A DNA stretch of 64,000 bases, taken from NCBI RefSeq assembly GCF_003350545.1, contig NZ_QQBA01000006.1, forward strand, positions 1 through 64,000. The letters run 5' to 3'. The notes under the pieces were generated by a model. That model ran no database searches, was not told the origin of the DNA, and worked only from the letters and a program-made list of their open reading frames with translations. This document shows, piece by piece, positions 19,029-26,427 of this stretch; the first letter of the stretch is position 1; each line of letters starts with the position of its first letter. The stretch is from Flavobacterium glaciei (GTDB lineage: Bacteria; Bacteroidota; Bacteroidia; Flavobacteriales; Flavobacteriaceae). Made by a program: the position numbers and the translations under genes.

Positions 19029-19880
19029 TTATTGTTGTGAAATCACGATTAAAACAATGGCTATTAAAGCCAAAATCAATCCTATAAAATTCATTTTGCT
19101 CAGTTTCTCTTTGAAAATTAAAACACCTACAAGACTACCTATAATAATCACACCCATGTTCATACCAGCAAAAACAGTTGAAGGACTTTCTGAAAATTCT
19201 TGATGTGCTTTGAGGTAGAAAAGAATATTTCCAAAGTTGAAAAAACCAACTAATCCACCTATAAGAATGTTATTTATATTTATTTTTACTTTTTTTAAAA
19301 CTACTTCACAGGAAACTACAGTAATCATTATAGACATTGCAATTCCCAAAATCACAAATAATGAACTTGTATAAGGCAAACTGGTGTAAGTGGCAATTTG
19401 TTTAAATAGAATGTCAATCATCCCAAAACCAATCAAAACGATTGCTGGATATCCCCATTTGTTTTTAGTGTTTTCGGTGTTTTTAGTGAGAATAAGCAAT
19501 AGTGCTGGTACTGCTACTACAAAAGCCGAAATTTTCAGTATGCTGAATTCTTCTTTAAATAGTAGCCAAGATGCAAGTATAGGTATAAATAAAGAGAGTC
19601 TTTGGGCAGCGTCGGTTTTGACAATTCCCATGTGTTTAATGGATTCAACCAAAAAGAGGAATATAGAAGGTAATAAAACCCCAATGGTTACATAAAGCGA
19701 CCAAGGTGCTGTTGAGTCAATGGTGTTCAAGTCAGGTTTGAATGACACAAAACAAAGGATACATGCAAACACGTAATTCCAGGCTACAACTTGAGTGAAG
19801 CTGATGGAATATTTACGAGCGACTTTAAATATCACGCCCACGGTTACACTGCAAATAATACTTAAGATTAGAAATAACAT
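19029..19880 (-). CDS. EamA/DMT-family transporter
   Basis: This 283-residue protein is made almost entirely of about ten hydrophobic helices, the layout of drug/metabolite transporters with two EamA repeats (about 1-135 and 145-283). It opens MLFLILSIICSVTVGVIFK, and its last helix ends at IVLIVISQQ. No neighbouring gene indicates a substrate; it is transcribed alone, away from tRNA-Arg. A role in efflux or uptake of small metabolites is all that can be said. Confidence 0.85.
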   Translation of the reverse strand: MLFLILSIICSVTVGVIFKVARKYSISFTQVVAWNYVFACILCFVSFKPDLNTIDSTAPWSLYVTIGVLLPSIFLFLVESIKHMGIVKTDAAQRLSLFIPILASWLLFKEEFSILKISAFVVAVPALLLILTKNTENTKNKWGYPAIVLIGFGMIDILFKQIATYTSLPYTSSLFVILGIAMSIMITVVSCEVVLKKVKININNILIGGLVGFFNFGNILFYLKAHQEFSESPSTVFAGMNMGVIIIGSLVGVLIFKEKLSKMNFIGLILALIAIVLIVISQQ

Positions 19881-20033
19881 AGTTTTATATATTTATGCTG
19901 TAAAATTATTATTTATATGTTTGGATTGCAGCTCTATCTTTTGAAAAAGGAATCGTATTTATTTCTTGGTTTACTTTTTAAAATGGGTAGTACTAATGAA
20001 AATGTAGTAAGAATACTGAGGTATAACCATAAA

Positions 20034-20059
20034 AAAACCCCAACGTTTGTTGGGGTTTT
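20034..20059 (-). terminator. Terminator of tRNA-Arg
   Basis: Arms AAAACCCCAAC / GTTGGGGTTTT with a GTTT loop. The plus-strand A run before it gives a U-tract for the minus strand. It begins 2 bp past the tRNA 3' end. Confidence 0.88.
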
Positions 20060-20060
20060 G

Positions 20061-20134
20061 TGACCTTGACTGGATTCAAACCAGTAACCTCTTGAGCCGT
20101 AATCAAGTGCGCTATTCAGTTGCGCCACAAGGCC
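20061..20134 (-). tRNA. tRNA-Arg (anticodon ACG)
   Basis: The minus strand folds as a 74-nt tRNA. The acceptor GGCCTTG (20128-20134) pairs with CAAGGTC (20062-20068, one G-U), and the discriminator is A. The anticodon stem CTTGA/TCAAG encloses TTACGGC with anticodon ACG, and the T-arm ACTGG/CCAGT encloses TTTGAAT. No CCA is encoded, unlike the tRNA-Ser gene in this window, so CCA must be added by nucleotidyltransferase. A34 would be expected to be edited to inosine by TadA. Confidence 0.95.
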
Positions 20135-20170
20135 ATTTCGTAAACCGATATATTATCGTGCTTGCGGGTG

Positions 20171-20200
20171 CAAATATAGGTATAAATGTGTAATTTGCAA
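20171..20200 (-). promoter_or_regulatory. tRNA-Arg promoter (TTG-N19-TATATTTG)
   Basis: Minus strand: -33 TTG (20198-20200), exactly 19 bases, then -7 TATATTTG (20171-20178), followed by CACCCGCAAGCA. The arrangement and the bases after -7 repeat those of the tRNA-Ser promoter. The apt gene starts on the other strand 29 bp away, so the two promoter regions are back to back. Confidence 0.85.
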
Positions 20201-20228
20201 GTGTAAAAAAATAAAAAAATAAAAAAAT

Positions 20229-20741
20229 ATGGCGTTGAAAAATTATATCCGTGATATTCAGGGTTTTCCTAAAGAAGGAATTTTATTTAAAGACATTACA
20301 CCGGTGTTAATTGACCCAATTGCTAGGAAGGAATGCCTCGAAAAACTGATGTCATCTTTGAAAGATAAAAAAATTGACAAGGTAATAGGAGTAGAAAGTA
20401 GAGGATTTTTCTTTGGAATGCTGATTGCTCAGGAATTGAATGTTGGTTTTATTCCGGTAAGAAAGCCGAACAAGTTGCCTTATGAAACCATTTCAGCTAC
20501 TTATGATTTAGAATATGGAACAGATACTTTAGAAATTCATATCGATGCAATTCAAAAAGGAGACCGAATCCTGATTCACGATGATGTTTTGGCAACAGGT
20601 GGAACGGCGAAAGCAGTTTGTGAATTAGTGGAACGATTGGGTGGTGAAATCGTGCAATGTAATTTCTTGATGGAATTGACTTTCTTAAATGGCAGGGCTA
20701 AAATTAAAGAAAATGAAATTTTTGCTGCAATTACGTATTAA
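20229..20741 (+). CDS. apt: Adenine phosphoribosyltransferase
   Basis: This 170-residue purine salvage enzyme makes AMP from adenine and PRPP. It has the start LKNYIRDIQGFPKEGILFKDITPV, the substrate segment GVESRGFFFG, and the PRPP-binding loop RILIHDDVLATGGTAKA. The length is normal for the family. The upstream 25 bp are nearly pure A with a few Ts, usual for strong initiation in this phylum. Its last four bases overlap the stop of a convergent 46-codon gene. Confidence 0.96.
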   Translation: MALKNYIRDIQGFPKEGILFKDITPVLIDPIARKECLEKLMSSLKDKKIDKVIGVESRGFFFGMLIAQELNVGFIPVRKPNKLPYETISATYDLEYGTDTLEIHIDAIQKGDRILIHDDVLATGGTAKAVCELVERLGGEIVQCNFLMELTFLNGRAKIKENEIFAAITY

Positions 20742-20878
20742 TTCAACGCACGAGTCGTTACGTAATACCTATAACCAATAATAGCCATTTGCCATTTCTT
20801 GGCTTTAGCCAAGTCCAAACGTTGCTTAGTGAAACTGGGTAAAATGACTTTGTTTATTTGGGCTAAGATTTTATACAT
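20738..20878 (-). CDS. 46-residue basic protein, conserved in Flavobacteriia
   Basis: An ATG at 20878 opens a 46-codon frame ending with TAA at 20738-20740. The product begins MYKILAQINKVILPSFTKQR, continues with DLAKAKKWQ and ends YYVTTRALN. It is rich in Lys/Arg and probably soluble. I recall near-identical short proteins in many flavobacterial genomes, often auto-labelled SsrA-binding protein although far too short to be SmpB. The function is unknown. It converges on apt and overlaps its stop codon by 4 bp. It sits before the terminator at 20904-20933 but reads away from it. Confidence 0.75.
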   Translation of the reverse strand: MYKILAQINKVILPSFTKQRLDLAKAKKWQMAIIGYRYYVTTRALN

Positions 20879-20903
20879 GCGGTTTTATTTTGGACAAAGA
20901 TAT

Positions 20904-20933
20904 AAAAAAAGACGGTCTTGATTGAGACCGTCT
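20904..20933 (-). terminator. Terminator of the blaI-M56 operon
   Basis: Perfect 9-bp arms AGACGGTCT / AGACCGTCT with loop TGATTG. The plus-strand A run at 20904-20910 gives the minus-strand U-tract. It lies 17 bp past the stop of the M56 gene. Confidence 0.9.
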
Positions 20934-20950
20934 AAATTGTGAATTGCTAT

Positions 20951-22972
20951 TTATTTTCTACCGTTAATTTTAGACTGATATTCTTCCATTTGCTTTTCGT
21001 AGATTTTCATTTTCTTTTCAAAATCTTCCATTTGAGCATCAAAAGGTTCCATTTTTTTATCAAATTCAGCCATTTTTTTATCAAAGGCTTTAATTTCCGG
21101 CGCTAAAGCCTCCATTTTTTTATCGAACTCTAACATTTTTTTATCAAATTCTTTCCAAGCTTTTTTGTCACCTGTTATAGGATTTCCTTTTGGTGCTTTT
21201 GGAGCTTTAGGAAAAACAGGTGCTTTCGGAGCTTTAAATTTAAAAGTTGGAGCAATGGGAGGTGTTGGTGGCTCTGGCATCATTTCTTTCCCATTTATAT
21301 AGCTTTTAGTAATAATACGGATTGAGTTTTTAGTAGAAGTCCCCTCTTTTTCTACATTAACGGTGCTGATATGATTTGGATTCATACTTTCAGCTTCTAG
21401 TGGACTTACTTTTTTTCCGTCAATAAAATATTCTGCATCACCAGGAACACCATTTATTTCAGTAGTTTTTTTTGTAATTGTATACGTGCTTTTTGGTTTT
21501 TGAAGAATTTTTAAACTAATAGGATCTACATTTTCTAAATCTAAATCAGTTGCTGGAGTATTAAAATTAAATAGACTAGTATTTTCTGTTCTTTTTTCTT
21601 TTGTTACAATTTTAATGATAGATTTGTTATTCTCGTTAATGACATTCATTGTGGCTATGTCATCCGGATTAGTGTTATCTAATTCTTCGTTGCTCACTTT
21701 TTTACCGTCGATATAAATTTCCTTTTCGATTATGGACGGGGCATTAGGAGCAATAGGCGTACTTTTTTGATTGTTGCTATTTTCATCTGAACCAAAATTT
21801 ACAGTAAGTATCCCATTATTATTTTTAGACACTATAATGGCAAATTTATTTATTGCTTCATTTCCTTTTGTTTCCATTTTCTGTGCAATTTCTTTTCCTT
21901 TTTTTAAATTAACTTTAATTGCGGTTAATTCGTTTTTAGAATTTCTTTTGATACCGGAAAAATCAGCTATAATGGCATAGTTTTCTTTTAAATTCCTAGA
22001 TTTTTCTTCTAGTTCTTCATCAGTGGTGTTTTTGTCTATTTCATAAACATCTTTTGGTTGTTCCTCTGTTTTTATAATTTTTGTTGTTGCTTGGAAATCT
22101 ACTTTTTCCTGAGCAATTACTTCAATTTGAAACAAAGATACAAATGCTACTAAAGCCGGCAGAACAAGGGTATACTTCCAGGAATTCGATTTTTTTGATT
22201 GATTTTTGTTTAACATAACGATTCGTTTTTTGATTAATGATTGATAAAAATGATTGGTAATTCCAACACAATTTTCGTGAGTTGTAATTTTTAATAATGT
22301 GAACTGATATGCTTTTTTGTCTAATATTTTTTTTGTGGCTTCGCTGTCAGCAATGAATTCCAAGTTTTGTAAGATGGCTTTTTTGTATAACCAGATAAAT
22401 GGATTGAACCAAAAAAGGATACAAAAAATTCTGGAAATCAATACATCAATAGTATGATTTTGTTCGCTGTGTACTTTTTCGTGTTCCAATATATTTTCTA
22501 GTTCTGAACTGCTGTACAAGGATGAATTATAAACAATAGTATTAAAAAAAGAGAAAGGAGCCAGGTTGTTTTGTAGGTCAATAAATTTGAAATCAGCTTG
22601 GCGTTTTATTGTTTTCCCTTTTAACACTTTTTGTAAACTGTAAAAATCAAAACCAAATTTAGTTATTAAATACAGTGCACCTATACTGTACAGCACTGCT
22701 AACCCCAGAAAAATATATTCTTCTGTATGATCTTCATTTATAGTTGTTGTGATGGGTAATGATGACCAATCATAATTAACTGGAGTAGGTTCGACCCATA
22801 TTATTTTTGTAAATACAATTACGGGCAAAATAGCGGAAGTAAATAAACCCAATAACAGAAACCAACGATTGCTGGTAAAAAAGGTTTCTTTTCGCAACAT
22901 AAAATGATAAGCCAAATAAAACAGCGCAATTAATCCACTGGATTTGATAAGATAAATATAGAATGCTTCCAT
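20951..22972 (-). CDS. M56-family (BlaR1-like) membrane metallopeptidase with plug-like repeats
   Basis: This 673-residue sensor-protease has four membrane helices (about 5-25, 37-57, 85-105 and 265-282). The zinc motif HEKVH (164-168) plus a downstream Glu in LEFIADSEA (about 205) place the M56 protease domain on the inner side. The remainder, after about 285, is periplasmic. It lacks the penicillin-binding domain of true BlaR1. Instead it carries two copies of an IDGKKVS...NP..I.T(M/V)NV motif (near 420 and 505) resembling the plug segment of TonB receptors, a Pro-rich stretch (about 560-600), and a FDKKM-repeat coiled coil (601-673). It is 20 bp downstream of the BlaI-like repressor gene, so it probably cleaves that repressor in response to an unknown envelope signal. 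Confidence 0.87.
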   Translation of the reverse strand: MEAFYIYLIKSSGLIALFYLAYHFMLRKETFFTSNRWFLLLGLFTSAILPVIVFTKIIWVEPTPVNYDWSSLPITTTINEDHTEEYIFLGLAVLYSIGALYLITKFGFDFYSLQKVLKGKTIKRQADFKFIDLQNNLAPFSFFNTIVYNSSLYSSSELENILEHEKVHSEQNHTIDVLISRIFCILFWFNPFIWLYKKAILQNLEFIADSEATKKILDKKAYQFTLLKITTHENCVGITNHFYQSLIKKRIVMLNKNQSKKSNSWKYTLVLPALVAFVSLFQIEVIAQEKVDFQATTKIIKTEEQPKDVYEIDKNTTDEELEEKSRNLKENYAIIADFSGIKRNSKNELTAIKVNLKKGKEIAQKMETKGNEAINKFAIIVSKNNNGILTVNFGSDENSNNQKSTPIAPNAPSIIEKEIYIDGKKVSNEELDNTNPDDIATMNVINENNKSIIKIVTKEKRTENTSLFNFNTPATDLDLENVDPISLKILQKPKSTYTITKKTTEINGVPGDAEYFIDGKKVSPLEAESMNPNHISTVNVEKEGTSTKNSIRIITKSYINGKEMMPEPPTPPIAPTFKFKAPKAPVFPKAPKAPKGNPITGDKKAWKEFDKKMLEFDKKMEALAPEIKAFDKKMAEFDKKMEPFDAQMEDFEKKMKIYEKQMEEYQSKINGRK

Positions 22973-22992
22973 AAATATTGTTACTATATAGT

Positions 22993-23361
22993 TTATATTT
23001 CCTCTTTTTGGTTTTCAATCATGGCTAAAATTTCCCGTAATTCAGCTGCAGAAATTTTTTCTTCTTTGGCAAAATGGGAGACCATATTTTTATACGAACT
23101 ATCAAAGTAGTTGTCGATAGCCGTGTTCATGAAGCGTTTTCTATAGTCTTCTAAACTAACTATTGGAAAGTATTGGTGGGTGTTCCCAAAGGCATTGTGC
23201 GATACAAAACCTTTTTCTTCCAGATTGCGCACTATGGTTGAAAGTGTGTTGTAATGTGGTTGATCTTCTGTGATTTCAGCAAGGACTTCTTTTACGAATG
23301 CTTTTTTGAGCTTCCATAAAATGTGCATGATTTCCTCTTCTTTATTAGTCAGTTTTTGCAT
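22993..23361 (-). CDS. BlaI/MecI/CopY-family transcriptional repressor
   Basis: This winged-helix repressor of 122 residues begins MQKLTNKEEEIMHILWKL (ATG at 23361; an extension to 23382 would run into the -7 element). Recognition-helix text is PHYNTLSTIVRNLEEKGFVSH, followed by the C-terminal dimerisation helix. In the family, the paired M56 protease triggers cleavage of the repressor and so relieves repression. Three operator-like inverted repeats cover its own promoter (23389-23444), so it is probably autoregulated. Confidence 0.93.
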   Translation of the reverse strand: MQKLTNKEEEIMHILWKLKKAFVKEVLAEITEDQPHYNTLSTIVRNLEEKGFVSHNAFGNTHQYFPIVSLEDYRKRFMNTAIDNYFDSSYKNMVSHFAKEEKISAAELREILAMIENQKEEI

Positions 23362-23379
23362 GATTCTTTTTATTTGAAT

Positions 23380-23410
23380 CAAACTTACAACTAATTTTTT
23401 AGTTACGCAA
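23380..23410 (-). promoter_or_regulatory. blaI promoter (TTG-N20-TAAGTTTG)
   Basis: On the minus strand TTG (23408-23410) is followed after 20 bases by TAAGTTTG (23380-23387), 19-26 bp before the ATG at 23361. One operator copy lies wholly between the two elements and another overlaps the TTG. Confidence 0.75.
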
Positions 23411-23444
23411 CTATAAATCTAGTTTATTAACTATTTTTTTAGTT
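23389..23444. promoter_or_regulatory. Three-copy BlaI-type operator array
   Basis: Three perfect inverted repeats AACTA-N6-TAGTT lie at 23389-23404, 23409-23424 and 23429-23444. Their starts are exactly 20 bp apart, about two helical turns, so bound dimers would sit on the same DNA face. Copy 1 fills the -33/-7 spacer and copy 2 covers -33. Confidence 0.82.
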
Positions 23445-23517
23445 TTTTAATTTTTATCAAAGTTTTTTAGTAACTTAAAAATCTTTAAATCACAGAAGTA
23501 ATTATGAAAATGAGGTT

Positions 23518-23627
23518 GCGTGAGGGATAAAAGCTAGCTACCGAAGTAGCGCGTATAGCCCGACGCTATAAAAAAAAGGGGCCAGTAAGGATGATGTTAC
23601 TAAGCCCCTTTTTTTATAGGGTCACGC
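23518..23627. ncRNA. Candidate structured RNA element with terminal hairpin
   Basis: Plus-strand reading: GCGTGA (23518-23523) can pair with TCACGC (23622-23627). Inside are GGG (23524-23526), AAGC, a hairpin GCTAC-CGAA-GTAGC (23537-23550), then GCG and CCC (23559-23561) in AGCCCGAC. A long terminator-like helix CTAT-A7-GGGGC / GCCCC-T7-ATAG (23566-23619) follows. A related core with swapped GGG/CCC occurs at 58700-58755. The function and the transcribed strand are unknown. The hairpin can also terminate the minus-strand MFS gene. Confidence 0.55.
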
Positions 23628-23646
23628 CCAAAGAATGATATTGGAA

Positions 23647-24864
23647 TTAGTTTTGTTCTTTTTGAACTAGTTTTTGCAGCCAGATACAACCGGCGACAGA
23701 TAAAATTCCTAAACTTCCCATGATAAACCAGTTTGCTTGATAACCAAATGAAGCAATGATTTCTAGCCCCGTTTTAGAACTTGCAATGTGTGCCAAGCTA
23801 AAACTCATAGTAAACAAAGCCATATAGCGTCCCTCGTGTCCTTTTGGTGCTCGGCTTAGCGCAAAGGAATTGGAGAAAGGGAAGATGAACATTTCGCCAA
23901 AAGTGATAAAAAGGATGCTGACGATTAGGATGCCAGCCCACATATTAAGCATTAAAACGTAGAAACTAAGAGACATCAATAAGGAACCCCAAAGTATAAT
24001 TTTGAGTTTATCAATGTTTTTTCTTTGGCTTATGCTTACAATTGGCATTTCCAGAAAGAAAATCAATAATCCATTTAAGGATAATAAAAGTCCGCTTTGA
24101 AACTCGGTCAAGCCAAATTTTTCATTATGGTACAAGGGTAAAGTGGTGAAAAGTTGAAAGAAAAGCATGGCTGTAATAAAACATACAAAAAGAAAGATCC
24201 AGAATATCTTGTCTTTGAAAACGGAAGCAGGGATTTCGGTTTCGCTATTTGCGGAGTCTAAATCGGCTGGTTTTTTGCGCTCTTTTACTAACAATGTAAA
24301 AATTAATATCGAAATAATACAGGAGCTTCCATCAACCCAAAATAATCCGCTGTAGCCTAAATTCATAATGATTAAACCTCCTAAGGCTGGTCCTGCAGTA
24401 AAACCTAAATTTACTGCGAGTCGAACTAGAGTCAGTGCTCTGGTGCGATTTTCTGGTTTTGCGTAGGTCGCCAAAGACACAAACATTGCGGGACGAAACA
24501 TATCTGCAACGGTCATTATGACAAACATTCCAATACATAATCCCCAAAATGTTCGAATATATTGTACTAAAAACAGCAGTATTCCGCTGGTGAATAAACT
24601 AAAAACCATGATTTTGTAAAAGCCTATTTTATCAGATAATTTTCCGCCTAACCACGAACCTAACATGGAACCAAAACCAAAAGCAACCATAATCCATCCC
24701 ACTTGAGCATAGGAAAAACTCAAATCTTCTTTTAAATACTTGGATAAAAACGGCAAAACCATTGTACCAGCACGATTGATAAAAGTAATTAGGGTTAGAA
24801 TCCAAATTTCTCTGGTAAAGCCTTTGAAATTATTAATGTAACGTTGAAAAGCAGTTTGAAACAT
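23647..24864 (-). CDS. MFS transporter
   Basis: This 405-residue major facilitator has twelve hydrophobic segments. The loop GSWLGGKLSDKIGFYKIM between helices 2 and 3 is the classical MFS signature. The text resembles drug-efflux/YdeE-type permeases, but nothing nearby suggests a substrate. A -7-like TACCTTTG (minus strand, 24884-24891) lies 19 bp before the ATG, followed by GCAAAATT. The AT-rich hairpin at 23566-23619 is a plausible terminator. Confidence 0.87.
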   Translation of the reverse strand: MFQTAFQRYINNFKGFTREIWILTLITFINRAGTMVLPFLSKYLKEDLSFSYAQVGWIMVAFGFGSMLGSWLGGKLSDKIGFYKIMVFSLFTSGILLFLVQYIRTFWGLCIGMFVIMTVADMFRPAMFVSLATYAKPENRTRALTLVRLAVNLGFTAGPALGGLIIMNLGYSGLFWVDGSSCIISILIFTLLVKERKKPADLDSANSETEIPASVFKDKIFWIFLFVCFITAMLFFQLFTTLPLYHNEKFGLTEFQSGLLLSLNGLLIFFLEMPIVSISQRKNIDKLKIILWGSLLMSLSFYVLMLNMWAGILIVSILFITFGEMFIFPFSNSFALSRAPKGHEGRYMALFTMSFSLAHIASSKTGLEIIASFGYQANWFIMGSLGILSVAGCIWLQKLVQKEQN

Positions 24865-24998
24865 ATAATGAGTTATAATTTTGCAAAGGTAGAAAACTTT
24901 GTACGGATGCGTCTTTGTGTCCTAGTAACTTTTAAACTATTTTTGCATCAAATTATATATGATTGTCCGCTAATCAGACAAAAAAATACTTTTTTTTT

Positions 24999-25061
24999 AA
25001 CCATTAAGAAATTAAGAAATTTAAGTTTTTACCCTTAATAAGCCTTAATTTCTTAATGGTT
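24999..25061. repeat. Dispersed palindromic repeat, copy A
   Basis: Perfect 18-bp arms AACCATTAAGAAATTAAG / CTTAATTTCTTAATGGTT around a 27-base centre. Related copies are at 53250-53310 and 59787-59854. Confidence 0.85.
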
Positions 25062-25141
25062 CAAGAGAAAATAACTTTATTTTTTTTAGACCAACAAAAT
25101 TCCGATTATTAGTAATAACTGATATTCAAAAAATTATAAAT

Positions 25142-25744
25142 ATGAGAACGCTATTTACTTTATTTCTTTTGGTTCAATTTAATTTAGGCTTTGCACAAGA
25201 AAAATTTGACGTTTCGGCTGTAGCCAAATTTCAGAAGGAACTCAACGAGGAGTATGCTGATGCTAAGACAAGTCCGTTGACTGCAGAAGATTTAGCGGAA
25301 TTCAAAACACTTGATTTTTATCCTGCAAACGAAACTTTTTTTGTTGTGGCTAAATTGGTTAGAACTCAAAATGAGAAGCCATTTGAAATGGAAACGTCAA
25401 CAGATAGAAAACCATTGTATGTAAAATATGGTGAACTTTTTTTTACAATTGATGGTCGTGAATTTAAACTGAATGTCTATAAAAACATTGAACTTTCCAA
25501 AAAGAAGGAATATAAAGACTATTTATTTCTGCCTTTTTCTGATTTGACTTCAGGAAAAGAAAGTTACATTGGTGGCAAATATATTGATTTACGAATCCCA
25601 AAAGGAGATACGATTGAGATTGATTTCAATACATCTTACAATCCGTATTGCGCTTATAATCATAAGTATTCTTGTCCAAAAGTCCCTTTGGAAAATGATT
25701 TGGATATCGAAATAAAAGCGGGGGTTAAAAAATTTCACGACTAA
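25142..25744 (+). CDS. DUF1684 family protein
   Basis: This exported 200-residue protein has the signal peptide MRTLFTLFLLVQFNLGFAQ. DUF1684 marks are FLPFSDLTSGKESYIGGKYIDL and the C-terminal NPYCAYNHKYSCP-VPLEN-L-I-AG pattern. The family is widespread but has no established function; its conserved Cys and Tyr/His residues near the end may bind a ligand. Its TAA overlaps the ATG of the TatD gene by one base, so the two are probably translationally coupled. Confidence 0.88.
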   Translation: MRTLFTLFLLVQFNLGFAQEKFDVSAVAKFQKELNEEYADAKTSPLTAEDLAEFKTLDFYPANETFFVVAKLVRTQNEKPFEMETSTDRKPLYVKYGELFFTIDGREFKLNVYKNIELSKKKEYKDYLFLPFSDLTSGKESYIGGKYIDLRIPKGDTIEIDFNTSYNPYCAYNHKYSCPKVPLENDLDIEIKAGVKKFHD

Positions 25745-26409
25745 TGGAATTCTTTAATTTGCATACGCATAAATGGACTAATCAACCGAATGTGCTGGAA
25801 TTAGTGAATCAATATCCACAGGAATTTGATGCCACGATTCCTTATTATTCCATCGGGATTCATCCGTGGTTTATTGTAGAAGAACGACAAGAAGCTGACT
25901 TGGCGATAATAGAAAGTAAATTACAAGAGGCAAATTGTCTCGCTGTGGGCGAATGCGGATTGGACAAACGTATCGAAGTTTCAATGGAATTACAGCAAAT
26001 GGTTTTCGAAAAACAATTGCTTTTGGCACAAAAATATCAAAAACCGGTTGTAATACATTGTGTTGCGGCTTTTCAGGAATTGATAGCCATTAAGAAAAAA
26101 TTGAATATTTCAGTTCCAATGCTTATTCATGGATTTTCAAAAAATGCACAAGTCGCTAAACAATTAGTAGACAATGGATTTTATATTTCTTTTGGGAAAT
26201 ATTTATTTCTCAATTCAGAACTGGAAACAGTTTTTAAAAGCGTTCCTGTTAATCGAATTTTTTTAGAAACAGATACGGTTGAGGAAGGAATTGAGGCAGT
26301 TTATGAATTGGCAGCGAAATATAAAGGAATTTCTGTTAAGGAAATACAGGAGATAGTGAATACAAATTTTAATGAAGTTTTTGATTTCAAAATTTTTCAA
26401 AAACATTAA
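25744..26409 (+). CDS. TatD-family metal-dependent hydrolase
   Basis: This 221-residue TIM-barrel hydrolase is related to TatD DNases. Metal ligands are recognisable in NLHTHKW near the N-terminus, VGECGLDKR (Glu), VIHCVAAFQEL, LIHGFSKN and FLETDT. It is shorter than E. coli TatD (about 260). The family acts on DNA ends or on D-aminoacyl-tRNA-like substrates, so a specific role is not assigned. It starts within the stop codon of the DUF1684 gene and is followed by tcdA after 18 bp. Confidence 0.88.
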   Translation: MEFFNLHTHKWTNQPNVLELVNQYPQEFDATIPYYSIGIHPWFIVEERQEADLAIIESKLQEANCLAVGECGLDKRIEVSMELQQMVFEKQLLLAQKYQKPVVIHCVAAFQELIAIKKKLNISVPMLIHGFSKNAQVAKQLVDNGFYISFGKYLFLNSELETVFKSVPVNRIFLETDTVEEGIEAVYELAAKYKGISVKEIQEIVNTNFNEVFDFKIFQKH

Positions 26410-26427
26410 ACTTTAAACAAAAAAATA

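Noticed and set aside
19934..20128. 64-codon minus-strand frame across tRNA-Arg
   Set aside because: Its N-terminal part is the translated tRNA itself; no independent support.
22993..23361. Beta-lactam resistance regulation by the BlaI/BlaR1-like pair
   Set aside because: No beta-lactamase gene is near and the M56 protein has no penicillin-binding domain, so the name would mislead.
23390..23620. CRISPR-like spacing of repeats near blaI
   Set aside because: The 20-bp units are short operator dyads without spacers of equal length or Cas genes.
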